From Algibacter luteus (lineage in GTDB: Bacteria > Bacteroidota > Bacteroidia > Flavobacteriales > Flavobacteriaceae), in contig NZ_FQYK01000003.1 in NCBI RefSeq assembly GCF_900141715.1, forward strand, positions 351,847-415,846: a stretch of DNA of 64,000 nt, read 5' to 3'. The translations under genes and the position numbers were made by a program. This document shows, piece by piece, positions 48,940 to 57,327 of this stretch (positions within the stretch are counted from its first letter, which is position 1; the number at the start of each line of letters is the position of its first letter). The notes under the pieces were generated by a model, which ran no database searches, was not told where the DNA came from, and was given only the letters and a program-made list of their open reading frames with translations.

Positions 48940-48948
48940 AAAACATTG

Positions 48949-48956
48949 TATTTTTG
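48949..48956 (+). promoter_or_regulatory. -7 box of the hydroxyacid dehydrogenase gene
   Basis: TATTTTTG matches TAnnTTTG, 17 bp before the ATG at 48974. It directly follows fold-back repeat copy E. Confidence 0.5.
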
Positions 48957-48973
48957 TAACTTAATAAATTCAA

Positions 48974-49909
48974 ATGAAAATACTGCACCTCGATAGCAAT
49001 CATCAATTATTAATAAATCAATTAAACGATTTAGGATATACAAATCATGAAGATTACAAGTCGTCAAAAGAAGTTGTAGAAGCAACTATTCATGAGTACG
49101 ATGGCATTGTTTTAAGAAGCCGTTTTACAATAGACCAACAATTTCTCGACGCAGCAATAAACCTAAAATTTATAGGTCGCGTTGGTGCAGGGTTAGAAAA
49201 TATAGATTGCGACTACGCACATAAAAAAGGAGTGTATTTAATATCGGCACCAGAAGGTAACCGAAACGCTGTTGGCGAGCATACTTTAGGCATGCTTCTA
49301 TCACTTTTCAACAAACTTAATAAAGCCGACGCTGAGGTGAGAGGTGGTAAATGGTTAAGAGAAGATAATCGCGGAATAGAGTTAGATGGCAAAACGGTAG
49401 GCTTAATAGGCTACGGCAATATGGGTAAGGCATTTGCAAAAAAATTACGCGGTTTTGATGTGGAGGTACTTTGTTACGATATCAAAGAAAACGTTGGTGA
49501 TGCCAACGCAAAACAAGTTACACTTCAAGAATTTCAAGAAATAGTAGATGTGGTTAGTTTGCACACACCGCAAACACCACTCACATTAAACATGATTAAT
49601 GCATCTTTTATTAATCAAATTAAAAAACCATTTTGGTTTTTTAATACCGCTCGAGGTAAAAGTGTAGTGACCTCAGATTTGGTTTCAGCTTTAAAATCGG
49701 GTAAAATATTGGGTGCCGGACTCGATGTTTTAGAATATGAGAAAGCATCTTTTGAAAGTCTGTTTTCTTCAGAAATGCCAGAAGCATTTCAGTATTTAAT
49801 CAATTCAGAAAACGTATTACTTACGCCGCATGTCGCAGGTTGGACTATTGAAAGCAAAGAAAAACTAGCTCAAACCATAGTTGATAAAATTAAAGCAAAA
49901 TTTTGTTAA
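48974..49909 (+). CDS. D-2-hydroxyacid dehydrogenase (phosphoglycerate-dehydrogenase-like)
   Basis: A 311-residue NAD-dependent dehydrogenase of the D-isomer-specific family. The Rossmann loop is VGLIGYGNMGKAFAKKL. The catalytic arginine lies in FFNTARGKSV, and the catalytic His in LLTPHVAGWT. Residues GRVGAGLENID resemble SerA, but the C-terminal ACT domain of full-length SerA is missing. It may serve serine synthesis or reduce another 2-keto acid; no ser genes other than serS are near. It is probably transcribed together with the following LuxR-type gene (9-bp gap). Confidence 0.88.
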   Translation: MKILHLDSNHQLLINQLNDLGYTNHEDYKSSKEVVEATIHEYDGIVLRSRFTIDQQFLDAAINLKFIGRVGAGLENIDCDYAHKKGVYLISAPEGNRNAVGEHTLGMLLSLFNKLNKADAEVRGGKWLREDNRGIELDGKTVGLIGYGNMGKAFAKKLRGFDVEVLCYDIKENVGDANAKQVTLQEFQEIVDVVSLHTPQTPLTLNMINASFINQIKKPFWFFNTARGKSVVTSDLVSALKSGKILGAGLDVLEYEKASFESLFSSEMPEAFQYLINSENVLLTPHVAGWTIESKEKLAQTIVDKIKAKFC

Positions 49910-49918
49910 TTTTAATAC

Positions 49919-50332
49919 ATGAAGAAAACCATTATTGTTTTTTCATTACTAATTTTAGCACTACTTGTTCTGTTTCAATTCATTAAGTACACGTTAGTTA
50001 GTGGCGATTTACAAACCGAATATGTCATGGCAATAATTGCCATTATATTTTTCGGTATTGGGATATTCATTAATAAAAAGGCTCAAAATAAACAACAAAC
50101 TTCAGTTAAAAAGGAGATAAATTATAAAAAAATTGAAGACTTAGGTTTAAGCAAACGAGAGTACGAAGTGTTGCAACAAGTAGCTTCGGGCTTGTCTAAC
50201 CAAGAAATAGCCGACAAATTATTTGTTTCAGAAAGCACTATAAAAACACACGTTTCTAATGTTCTTGTTAAGCTAAATGCAAAACGGAGAACGCAAGCTA
50301 TTCAAATTTCAAAAGCTCTAAATATCATTTAA
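49919..50332 (+). CDS. Membrane-anchored LuxR-type HTH regulator
   Basis: A 137-residue protein with two membrane segments (~4-22 and ~39-53), a short basic linker and a LuxR/GerE-type HTH at the C-terminus (LSKREYEVLQQVASGLSNQE, then KLFVSESTIKTHVSNVLVKL). There is no receiver or ligand-binding domain. Membrane tethering with so short a linker implies either DNA binding at the membrane or release by proteolysis (inference). It is followed by a DUF4199 membrane protein, a frequent neighbour in flavobacteria. Confidence 0.85.
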   Translation: MKKTIIVFSLLILALLVLFQFIKYTLVSGDLQTEYVMAIIAIIFFGIGIFINKKAQNKQQTSVKKEINYKKIEDLGLSKREYEVLQQVASGLSNQEIADKLFVSESTIKTHVSNVLVKLNAKRRTQAIQISKALNII

Positions 50333-50434
50333 TTCACACTTTTAATACTAAAGTAGTAGCAATTTAGTACTTTAGTATGAGCTTCAATTCTTTCCATCGC
50401 ACTACTTTTGGTTAACTAATCAAAGTAAAATAAA

Positions 50435-50941
50435 ATGAAAAAAACGGTTATAAAGTTCGGACTTCTAGCTTTTTTAAGTGGGTTTATATTATTTGGGTTG
50501 CCCTTCTTTTTAGGCATGGGCGTAGATTATGACTATGGCGAACTTATTGGATACACCGCCATGGTTCTCTCGTTACTGTTTGTTTATTTCGGAATCAAAC
50601 ATTACAGAGATAAAGAAAATAATGGTAAAATAAGTTTTAGAAAAACCATATTAATTGGTATGCTCATTACTTTCGGATCAGCAGTTGGGGTGGCACTATT
50701 CGATTATATTTATACTTCACAGATTAATCCAGACTTTGCTAGCGAGTATTTGGAGTATTCTATAAATAAAATGCAAGAAACTTTATCTGCTGAAGAAGTA
50801 AAGGTTAAAGCAGCAGAGTTAAAACAACAAATGGAAGATTATGGGAGCCCAGGATTTATGGCGTTTATGATGTTTGCTTCGGTAGTTATTCTTGGTTTTA
50901 TCATCACATTAATATCAGGTTTAATTTTGCAACGTAAATAA
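50435..50941 (+). CDS. DUF4199 membrane protein
   Basis: A 168-residue protein with four membrane segments (~8-30, ~37-52, ~70-90, ~140-165) and a soluble helical loop (NKMQETLSAEEVKVKAAELK) before the last. This is the DUF4199 pattern, a Bacteroidota family of unknown role. It follows the LuxR-type regulator by 102 bp, which may be its controller. Confidence 0.82.
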   Translation: MKKTVIKFGLLAFLSGFILFGLPFFLGMGVDYDYGELIGYTAMVLSLLFVYFGIKHYRDKENNGKISFRKTILIGMLITFGSAVGVALFDYIYTSQINPDFASEYLEYSINKMQETLSAEEVKVKAAELKQQMEDYGSPGFMAFMMFASVVILGFIITLISGLILQRK

Positions 50942-50948
50942 TAGAGGC

Positions 50949-51407
50949 ATGCAGTACAAGGCAACATCACCAGAAGATTATATTAATCAAGTTCCAGAAG
51001 AACGACAAGACACCCTTAAAAAGCTTAGAAAAACAATAAAAGATAATTTACCTAAAGGGTTTGAAGAAGGCATTCAATATGGTATGATTGGGTATTATGT
51101 ACCACATTCAATTTATCCAGATGGTTACCATTGTACACCTTCAGAACCATTGCCATTCATGAGTTTTGCATCACAAAAAAACTCTGTCAACTTATATCAC
51201 AGTGGTATTTACGCAAATCCCGATATGTATAAATGGTTTGTGAATGAATACCCAAAACATTCTTCGCTTAAATTAGATATGGGTAAAAGTTGTATCCGTT
51301 TTAAAAAAATTGAAGCCATTCCTTTTGATTTAATTGCTGAATTGACTTCTAAAATGACAGTTGAAGATTGGATTGAATTGTACGAAACTAACATTAAAAA
51401 GAAATAA
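50949..51407 (+). CDS. DUF1801 (YdhG-like) protein
   Basis: A 152-residue soluble protein with the DUF1801 signature: YINQVPEERQDTLKKLRKTI, then EGIQYGMIGYYVPHS and FASQKNSVNLYHSGIY. The fold is related to the iron-chaperone frataxin-like/YdhG group, but the function is not established. It lies 7 bp after the DUF4199 gene and one base before the VOC gene. Confidence 0.85.
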   Translation: MQYKATSPEDYINQVPEERQDTLKKLRKTIKDNLPKGFEEGIQYGMIGYYVPHSIYPDGYHCTPSEPLPFMSFASQKNSVNLYHSGIYANPDMYKWFVNEYPKHSSLKLDMGKSCIRFKKIEAIPFDLIAELTSKMTVEDWIELYETNIKKK

Positions 51408-51408
51408 C

Positions 51409-51780
51409 ATGACACTAGGAGCATTTTCAATAAGTTTAAGTGTAAAGGACCTAAAAACCTCAAAAGAATTTTACGAAACTTTAGGGTTTACAGTATTTGC
51501 AGGTGATATGAGTATGAATTATCTAATAATGAAGAATGATAAAGCGCTTATTGGTTTATTTCAAGGTATGTTTGATAATAATATTATAACATTTAATCCA
51601 GGTTGGGATGAAAATGCTAACAAGCTTGAATCTTTTGATGATGTGCGAGACATTCAGAAACATTTAAAAGATCATAAAATTAAGCTTGTTAATGAAGCAG
51701 CTGAAACCACAACAGGTCCTGCGAATATTGTTTTGTATGATCCAGACGGGAATACCATACTTATTGATCAACACGTTTAA
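51409..51780 (+). CDS. VOC-superfamily (glyoxalase-like) protein 1
   Basis: A 123-residue vicinal-oxygen-chelate fold protein: two beta-alpha-beta-beta-beta units (FSISLSVKDLKTSKEFYETL and NIVLYDPDGNTILIDQHV). The end has the DPDGN turn but no obvious glutamate metal ligand in the last strand (LIDQ), so it may bind rather than transform its ligand. I start at the ATG at 51409; the upstream open frame overlaps DUF1801 by 16 codons and is unlikely. Confidence 0.82.
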   Translation: MTLGAFSISLSVKDLKTSKEFYETLGFTVFAGDMSMNYLIMKNDKALIGLFQGMFDNNIITFNPGWDENANKLESFDDVRDIQKHLKDHKIKLVNEAAETTTGPANIVLYDPDGNTILIDQHV

Positions 51781-51792
51781 AAGCATTTATTG

Positions 51793-52179
51793 ATGAAAAT
51801 AAGAGTTACAGGAATAGGCGGATTGTTTTTTAAAACAAAAGATCCAAAAACTACAAAAGAGTGGTATAAAAAGCATTTAGGATTTAACACTGATGATTAC
51901 GGATGTACTTTTTGGTGGAAAGATGAAAACGGAAATAAATGCTCAACACAATGGAGCCCTTTTCCAGAGGATACTAAATACTACAACCCTTCTAAGAAAG
52001 ATTTTATGTTTAACTATCGTGTTGAAAATTTACGCGAATTACTCAAGATATTAAAAAAAGAAGGTGTAACTATTGTTGGTGAAGTAGAAGAGTACGAGTA
52101 TGGAAAATTTGGCTGGATTTTAGATAACGACGGCAATAAAATTGAACTTTGGGAACCTATAGACAGTGCTTTTTTGTAA
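51793..52179 (+). CDS. VOC-superfamily (glyoxalase-like) protein 2
   Basis: A 128-residue VOC protein (GGLFFKTKDPKTTKEWYKKHLG near the start, GWILDNDGNKIELWEP near the end). The terminal KIELWEP supplies the glutamate metal ligand usual in this fold, unlike its neighbour. The ATG at 51793 is chosen over the TTG at 51790. The substrate is not apparent. Confidence 0.85.
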   Translation: MKIRVTGIGGLFFKTKDPKTTKEWYKKHLGFNTDDYGCTFWWKDENGNKCSTQWSPFPEDTKYYNPSKKDFMFNYRVENLRELLKILKKEGVTIVGEVEEYEYGKFGWILDNDGNKIELWEPIDSAFL

Positions 52180-52204
52180 ATTCGATTTTCGTAAAAAGTA
52201 ACTA

Positions 52205-52969
52205 TTGAATTATTTAGAAATACTACAATCCTATCAATTAACTGCAATACAATGGTTAGCCATAAGTTTTGCGGTTTTTTTATTAGGCTTATCTAAGTCT
52301 GGTATTAAAGGCATTGGGATTATAATCGTTGTTATTTTAGCCTTCGTTTTTGGCGAAAAGGCATCAACAGGAATTTTACTTCCAATGCTTATTGCTGCGG
52401 ATATTTTTGCTGTTATTTACTACAACAGACATGCACAATGGCACATTATTAAAAAATTAATCCCGTGGATGATTGTTGGTGTTTTAGTGGGTGTTTGGGT
52501 TGGTAATGATATTTCTGAAATGGTTTTTAAAAGGCTTATGGCCATAATTATTATCATTTCAGTCCTTATTATGTTTTACACAGAACATAGAAAGTCCAAT
52601 AATGTTCCACAGAACAAACTATTTGGTATTATTACAGGCTTTTTAGCTGGTTTTACAACAATGATAGGCAATCTAGCTGGCCCCATTTCTAATATTTATT
52701 TTCTCGCCATGCGATATCCAAAAAACGAGTTTATAGGAACCGCAGCTTGGTTGTTTTTTATCATCAACGTGTTTAAATTACCCTTCCATATCTTTGTTTG
52801 GAAAACAGTAACATACCAATCTTTGGTTTTAAATTCAGTCTTAATTCCCGCAGTAATTATTGGTTTTTTTTTAGGGGCTTATATTGTAAAGCTAATCTCT
52901 AATGTAAATTATAGACGTTTTATTTTGGTTGTTACGGCTCTTGGAGGCATTATTATGCTTTTTAAATAG
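52205..52969 (+). CDS. TauE/SafE family permease (TTG start)
   Basis: A 254-residue membrane protein with 7-8 hydrophobic segments. The TauE/SafE features are LLGLSKSGIKGIG early in each half and the second-half counterpart GFLAGFTTMIGNLAGPI. The family exports or imports sulfite, sulfoacetate or other organic anions. The likely start is a TTG at 52205 (MNYLEILQSYQL), since no ATG precedes the first membrane segment. Confidence 0.85.
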   Translation: MNYLEILQSYQLTAIQWLAISFAVFLLGLSKSGIKGIGIIIVVILAFVFGEKASTGILLPMLIAADIFAVIYYNRHAQWHIIKKLIPWMIVGVLVGVWVGNDISEMVFKRLMAIIIIISVLIMFYTEHRKSNNVPQNKLFGIITGFLAGFTTMIGNLAGPISNIYFLAMRYPKNEFIGTAAWLFFIINVFKLPFHIFVWKTVTYQSLVLNSVLIPAVIIGFFLGAYIVKLISNVNYRRFILVVTALGGIIMLFK

Positions 52970-53067
52970 TAACAAATATGTATCTGTGTAACAAAATGTT
53001 AATTTAAATGACTTATAAGTAAAGGAGTTTTTTATTAACTTTATAGTCTAACCAAAATTATTACAGA

Positions 53068-53520
53068 ATGGCTGATGAAAAAAATTTAAGCGACGATTTA
53101 AACGATATGTTGGGCGACGCTAAAGAAGGCGCAAAAAAAGCGGCGAATAAAGCTGAAGACTTAGCAGGAGAAGCTAAAGAGAAGGCAAAAGAATTTGCAA
53201 ATGAAGCAAAAGAAACAGCTTCGGAATTTACAGAGGGTGCAAAAGAAGCATTTGATAAAGCCTCGGGAGAAAATAAAAAAATTCTTGCAGGCGTTTTAGC
53301 CATTTTATTAGGAGCCTTAGGTATTCATAAATTTATATTGGGGTATAATAAAGAAGGTATTATAATGCTAATTGTTACTTTAGTAATTGGAGGTTTTACC
53401 TGCGGAATGGGTGTAGGTTTAATGGGTATAGTTGGACTTATAGAAGGTATAATTTATTTAACTAAATCAGACGTTGAATTTTATAACACCTATCAGGTAG
53501 GTAAAAAGCCTTGGTTCTAA
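53068..53520 (+). CDS. TM2-domain protein with amphipathic alanine/lysine helix
   Basis: A 150-residue protein. Residues ~1-68 are an amphipathic helix of KA/EA 11-residue-type repeats (DLAGEAKEKAKEFANEAKET), like LEA or apolipoprotein segments. The TM2 domain follows (~70-140), with two membrane helices (LLGALGIHKFILGYNKEGII, then TCGMGVGLMGIVGLIEGIIY). The end VGKKPWF is conserved in flavobacterial TM2 proteins. The function is unknown; membrane-stress roles are guessed for LEA-like helices. Confidence 0.87.
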   Translation: MADEKNLSDDLNDMLGDAKEGAKKAANKAEDLAGEAKEKAKEFANEAKETASEFTEGAKEAFDKASGENKKILAGVLAILLGALGIHKFILGYNKEGIIMLIVTLVIGGFTCGMGVGLMGIVGLIEGIIYLTKSDVEFYNTYQVGKKPWF

Positions 53521-53535
53521 TTGAACAACTTAAAA

Positions 53536-53570
53536 GAAAAAAAGCCAAAATTTATATTTTGGCTTTTTTT
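53536..53570. terminator. Bidirectional terminator between TM2 and olsF genes
   Basis: AAAAAGCCAAAAT and ATTTTGGCTTTTT form a long stem with A and T tracts at both sides; it can serve both convergent genes. Confidence 0.85.
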
Positions 53571-53587
53571 ATTAAAACAGAAGTTGT

Positions 53588-55414
53588 TTAGTCTCCTTTG
53601 TTTTCTAACTTTCGTTCTAATTCTGCTTGAAATTCTTCCATAACAGGTTTTACCGTGCTTTCAGGAAGATCGGCAATTCTTATATACATCAATCCATCAA
53701 CCGAATTATTGAACAACGGATCGACATTAAACGCTACCAAACGCGCATTTTGCTTGATGTATTTTTTTAACAAAACAGGTAGTCTCAACGCACCTGGTTC
53801 TATTTCATCAATAAATTTATCAAACTTATTTAAATCTGCTTCAGCTTCATCAAAAACAAAATCTTTATCTGCATCTTTTAGTTTTACCTTAAATTCCTTT
53901 TTAGGATGCACGTATTGAGCTATGTACGGATCGTAATAATGTGATTTCATAAATTCTACCATCAAAGATTTTGAGAAGTTTGAAAACTGATTGCTAATAC
54001 TAACACCTCCAATTAAATATTTATGTTCAGGAAAACGTAAAGTGGTGTGAACAATACCTTTCCAAAGTAAAAATAAAGGCATTGGTTTTTGTTGGTATTC
54101 TTTAATTATAAATGCACGACCCATCTCTATAGATTGGCTCATCATTTTATGCAATTCGGGTTCAAACCTAAATAAATCTTGCAGGTAAAAACCATCAATA
54201 CCATAGCGTTCATAAATTTGAGAACCTAACCCCATTCTGTAAGCGCCGGCAAGCACATTATTTTCGTTGTCCCATAGGAACATATGGTGGTAATAATTAT
54301 CAAAAGCATCCAAATCTATAGCTTCATTGGTGCCTTCACCAACTTCTCTAAAGGTAATTTCTCGCAACCTTCCTATTTCACGCAGGATATTCGGAATTTT
54401 TTCGGCTTGTGCTAAAAACACTTCGTAATTTTTACTTTGTAGTAGCCTTGAATCATTTTCTCTAAGGGCGTCAACCTCTTTGGTCATTAACCCATTTTCA
54501 ACGGGTGTTACTATGTTTTTAGGTGCTTTAGGTGTTTTTAAACTCGATGAAATATTATCTAGTATTTTTGGTTTATCTTCAAATGCATTCGATAACATAT
54601 AGGTTTTACGTCTTAAAAATTCGGTAAAATCTTCTAGTGTATTGTGTTCTTTTTGGTCGGCAACAGAAATGGGTTTTCCAATGCGTACTCTGATGGTTCG
54701 CCTTTTTTGAGTTAATAATTCTGAAGGTAATTTAGCGGTTCTAAACGTATCGCTAATTTTAGAAAGCTTGTAGAATAATTTACTGTTTTTGGCGTGAAAG
54801 TAGATTGGAACAACGGGCACCTCCGCTTTTCTTACTAGCTTCATGGCAGCTTCTTCCCAAGGTCTGTCTACCACCAACTTACCATCTCTGTAAGTTGAAA
54901 CTTCACCAGCTGGAAAAATACCTAGAGGATGTCCATCTCTTAAATGTAGTATGGCACTTTTAAACCCAGAAAGACTAGATTTCACATCTTTTCTATCTTC
55001 AAAAGGATTAACAGGCATGATATAAGGTTTCAATGGCTCAATTCTATGAAGTAAAAAATTGGCTATTATTTTAAAATCTTTGCGTTGCTCTAGCATTAAT
55101 TTCAAAAGTAAAATACCATCAATACCACCTAGTGGATGGTTAGAAATAGTAATGTATGGGCCTTCTTTTGGTAAGCGTTTTAAATCTTCATCGGGAATTT
55201 CAAATTTAATTTGAAAATCGCCTAGTATACCATCTAAAAAAGGAATTTCACTAAGGTGTTTGTTGCGCTTGTATATTTTATTTAATGTAGATATTTTAAG
55301 AACTTTCATTAAAAGCCAACCAATAAACGTGCCTATAAAGCCATATTTATCGAGTTGAATAGCTTTTGCGACTTCTTTTGCATTTACCAATCCTATATCT
55401 TGTGGTTTACTCAT
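53588..55414 (-). CDS. olsF: Bifunctional PlsC-GNAT acyltransferase (OlsF-like ornithine/glycine lipid synthase)
   Basis: A 608-residue protein with two acyltransferase parts. The N-terminal half is PlsC-like: SNHPLGGIDG with His93 and Asp99, and FPAGEVSTYRDG later. The C-terminal half (from ~330) resembles OlsB: REITFREVGEGTNEAIDLDA, the RDxxxFD-like block, then NVLAGAYRMGLG. OlsF-type enzymes N-acylate and then O-acylate an amino acid (ornithine, or glycine in some Bacteroidota) to make phosphorus-free membrane lipids. The PlsC motif here is H-x5-D instead of the usual H-x4-D. It probably works at the inner face of the cytoplasmic membrane. Confidence 0.78.
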   Translation of the reverse strand: MSKPQDIGLVNAKEVAKAIQLDKYGFIGTFIGWLLMKVLKISTLNKIYKRNKHLSEIPFLDGILGDFQIKFEIPDEDLKRLPKEGPYITISNHPLGGIDGILLLKLMLEQRKDFKIIANFLLHRIEPLKPYIMPVNPFEDRKDVKSSLSGFKSAILHLRDGHPLGIFPAGEVSTYRDGKLVVDRPWEEAAMKLVRKAEVPVVPIYFHAKNSKLFYKLSKISDTFRTAKLPSELLTQKRRTIRVRIGKPISVADQKEHNTLEDFTEFLRRKTYMLSNAFEDKPKILDNISSSLKTPKAPKNIVTPVENGLMTKEVDALRENDSRLLQSKNYEVFLAQAEKIPNILREIGRLREITFREVGEGTNEAIDLDAFDNYYHHMFLWDNENNVLAGAYRMGLGSQIYERYGIDGFYLQDLFRFEPELHKMMSQSIEMGRAFIIKEYQQKPMPLFLLWKGIVHTTLRFPEHKYLIGGVSISNQFSNFSKSLMVEFMKSHYYDPYIAQYVHPKKEFKVKLKDADKDFVFDEAEADLNKFDKFIDEIEPGALRLPVLLKKYIKQNARLVAFNVDPLFNNSVDGLMYIRIADLPESTVKPVMEEFQAELERKLENKGD

Positions 55415-55436
55415 GAGTGTAAATGTACTAAATAAA

Positions 55437-56687
55437 CTATTTAGTTATAATTTGAACAGTTTCTTGGGTTAATTGTTTAAGCAATACGGTTTTACCTTTT
55501 TCAATTTGATTTATTGCCGATTGATTATAATGACGAATCGTATAAAGCGACACGTTTTTATGACTATTCACCTTAAATTTTGCTTTTAATTGCTGTAACA
55601 ATTTATCCAAATTATTATAAATATTATCAACACATACAGAAAAACTAATGGCCGAATTTTGAATAACATCAACTTTCATCTTATACCTATGTAAGAGTGT
55701 AAAAATTTCGCTGATATTTTCTTCTACTATATAAGAGAAGTCTAATGATGACAATGAAATTAAAACCTGGTTTTTTTTCACTATAAAACAAGGTATCATA
55801 GGTTTTAAAGTTACATTTTTACCAATTTGTGTGCCTGCAGACTCAGGGTTTAAAAATGATTTGACATACAATGGGATTTCTTTTCTTTGCAGAGGCTGTA
55901 ACGTTTTTGGATGAATTACCGATGCACCATAAAATGCCAATTCTATGGCTTCTCGATACGATATATTTTCTAATAACTGAGCATTTTCAAAATATCTAGG
56001 GTCTGCATTTAAAACCCCAGGAACATCTTTCCAAATGGTTACTTGTTCTGCATTAAGGCAGTAAGCATATATGGCTGCCGTATAATCACTACCCTCTCTA
56101 CCCAGCGTTGTGGTGAAATTATTATCGTCGCTTCCTAAAAAACCTTGGGTGATATTTAAAACCGATTTATTAAAATTTGATGAAATAAGTTTTTGAGTTT
56201 CAGCCCAATTTACATTTGCGCGTCTGTAATAATTATCAGTTTTTATATGATTTCGAACGTCTAACCAAGTATTTTTTATGTCAATAGAATTTAAATATTC
56301 ACTGATTATGGTGGTAGAAGCTAATTCTCCAAATCCTATAACTTGATCGTATACAAAATTATAATCAGGCGATTTATTAGATTTAAAAAACCCATTTAAT
56401 TCGTCAAATAAATCATTTACTTTTTTAAAGGCTTGATGGTTAACATTCTCGAATAAATCTAGTAGAATTTCATTATGAAATTTTTTTACTTCCTGAATAG
56501 CACTTTGTAATTCGGTTTTGTTTTCAAAATAATTTTTAATGACACCCTCTATAGCATTGGTAGTTTTTCCCATTGCAGATACTATAATTAAAGTGTTTTT
56601 ATGTCCTACTTTTTTTAAAACAGAAGCTAAATTTTTTACACCTTTAGCATCTTTAACAGATGCTCCACCAAATTTAAAAACTTGCAT
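55437..56687 (-). CDS. Aspartate kinase (monofunctional)
   Basis: A 416-residue aspartokinase that phosphorylates aspartate at the head of the Lys/Thr/Met pathway. The kinase signature KFGGASV is at residues 5-11, followed by TTTLGREGSDYTAAIYA and TIWKDVPGVLNADPR. Two ACT-like segments (~300-400, weakly conserved) should give feedback control. It lies 22 bp upstream of olsF on the same strand and 40 bp after the GNAT gene, so the three may form one transcript. Confidence 0.93.
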   Translation of the reverse strand: MQVFKFGGASVKDAKGVKNLASVLKKVGHKNTLIIVSAMGKTTNAIEGVIKNYFENKTELQSAIQEVKKFHNEILLDLFENVNHQAFKKVNDLFDELNGFFKSNKSPDYNFVYDQVIGFGELASTTIISEYLNSIDIKNTWLDVRNHIKTDNYYRRANVNWAETQKLISSNFNKSVLNITQGFLGSDDNNFTTTLGREGSDYTAAIYAYCLNAEQVTIWKDVPGVLNADPRYFENAQLLENISYREAIELAFYGASVIHPKTLQPLQRKEIPLYVKSFLNPESAGTQIGKNVTLKPMIPCFIVKKNQVLISLSSLDFSYIVEENISEIFTLLHRYKMKVDVIQNSAISFSVCVDNIYNNLDKLLQQLKAKFKVNSHKNVSLYTIRHYNQSAINQIEKGKTVLLKQLTQETVQIITK

Positions 56688-56727
56688 ATGATACCAATTT
56701 TTACTTATTTAATTAATATTATCGGTA

Positions 56728-57207
56728 TTATAGTTTTGCCACATAATTTTTTATACCTGCCTCGTCTAGCCAAACAACATCCCAATCTCGTAATACTTTG
56801 GCGCCTTTTTTTTCGTAAAATGCGATGGCACTCTCATTCCAATCAATCACTTCCCAATTGATGCGTTTAACACCTAAATCGTAGCTGTATTTTACAACTA
56901 TATCTAATAAGGCAGTTCCTAACCCTGTTCCTCTCATGGCCTGACTTACTATTAAATCTTCAAGATGGATAATTTTTCCTTTCCATGACGAATAACGATT
57001 ATAAATTAGAGCTATACCTTCAATTTTAGAATTTACAGTTGCAACAAAACAATGAAATGCAGGCTGTTCTCCAAAACCATCTTCTTCCAAGTCTTTTACA
57101 GTAACTTCTACCGCATCTGGTTCTTTTTCAAATATTGCTAATTCCGTTATTAATTCTAAAACGGCAGGCATATCTTCTTTCTTGGCATTTCTTATTGTGA
57201 AATTCAT
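56728..57207 (-). CDS. GNAT acetyltransferase (diamine acetyltransferase-like)
   Basis: A 159-residue N-acetyltransferase. FTIRNAKKEDMPAVLELITELA and VTVKDLEEDGFGEQPAFHCF resemble the spermidine/thialysine acetyltransferase (SAT1/SSAT2) group; the acetyl-CoA loop is AMRGTGLGTALL (RxxGxG). The tail NESAIAFYEKKGAKVLRDW is typical as well. A polyamine or lysine-like substrate is plausible, not shown. Heads the strand, with a -7 box at 57225. Confidence 0.87.
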   Translation of the reverse strand: MNFTIRNAKKEDMPAVLELITELAIFEKEPDAVEVTVKDLEEDGFGEQPAFHCFVATVNSKIEGIALIYNRYSSWKGKIIHLEDLIVSQAMRGTGLGTALLDIVVKYSYDLGVKRINWEVIDWNESAIAFYEKKGAKVLRDWDVVWLDEAGIKNYVAKL

Positions 57208-57224
57208 ATTTTATATAATTATTT

Positions 57225-57232
57225 CAAATATA
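57225..57232 (-). promoter_or_regulatory. -7 box of the GNAT-aspartate kinase-olsF group
   Basis: The minus strand reads TATATTTG, a perfect -7 match, 17 bp before the ATG at 57207. Confidence 0.5.
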
Positions 57233-57327
57233 GTTTAAACTTCATTATTTAGAACCGTTATATTAACTGAAAACGTTGAAATCTCCTATTTTTTTATAAT
57301 ATTTGTATTATCTAAAAAACCAAAGAT

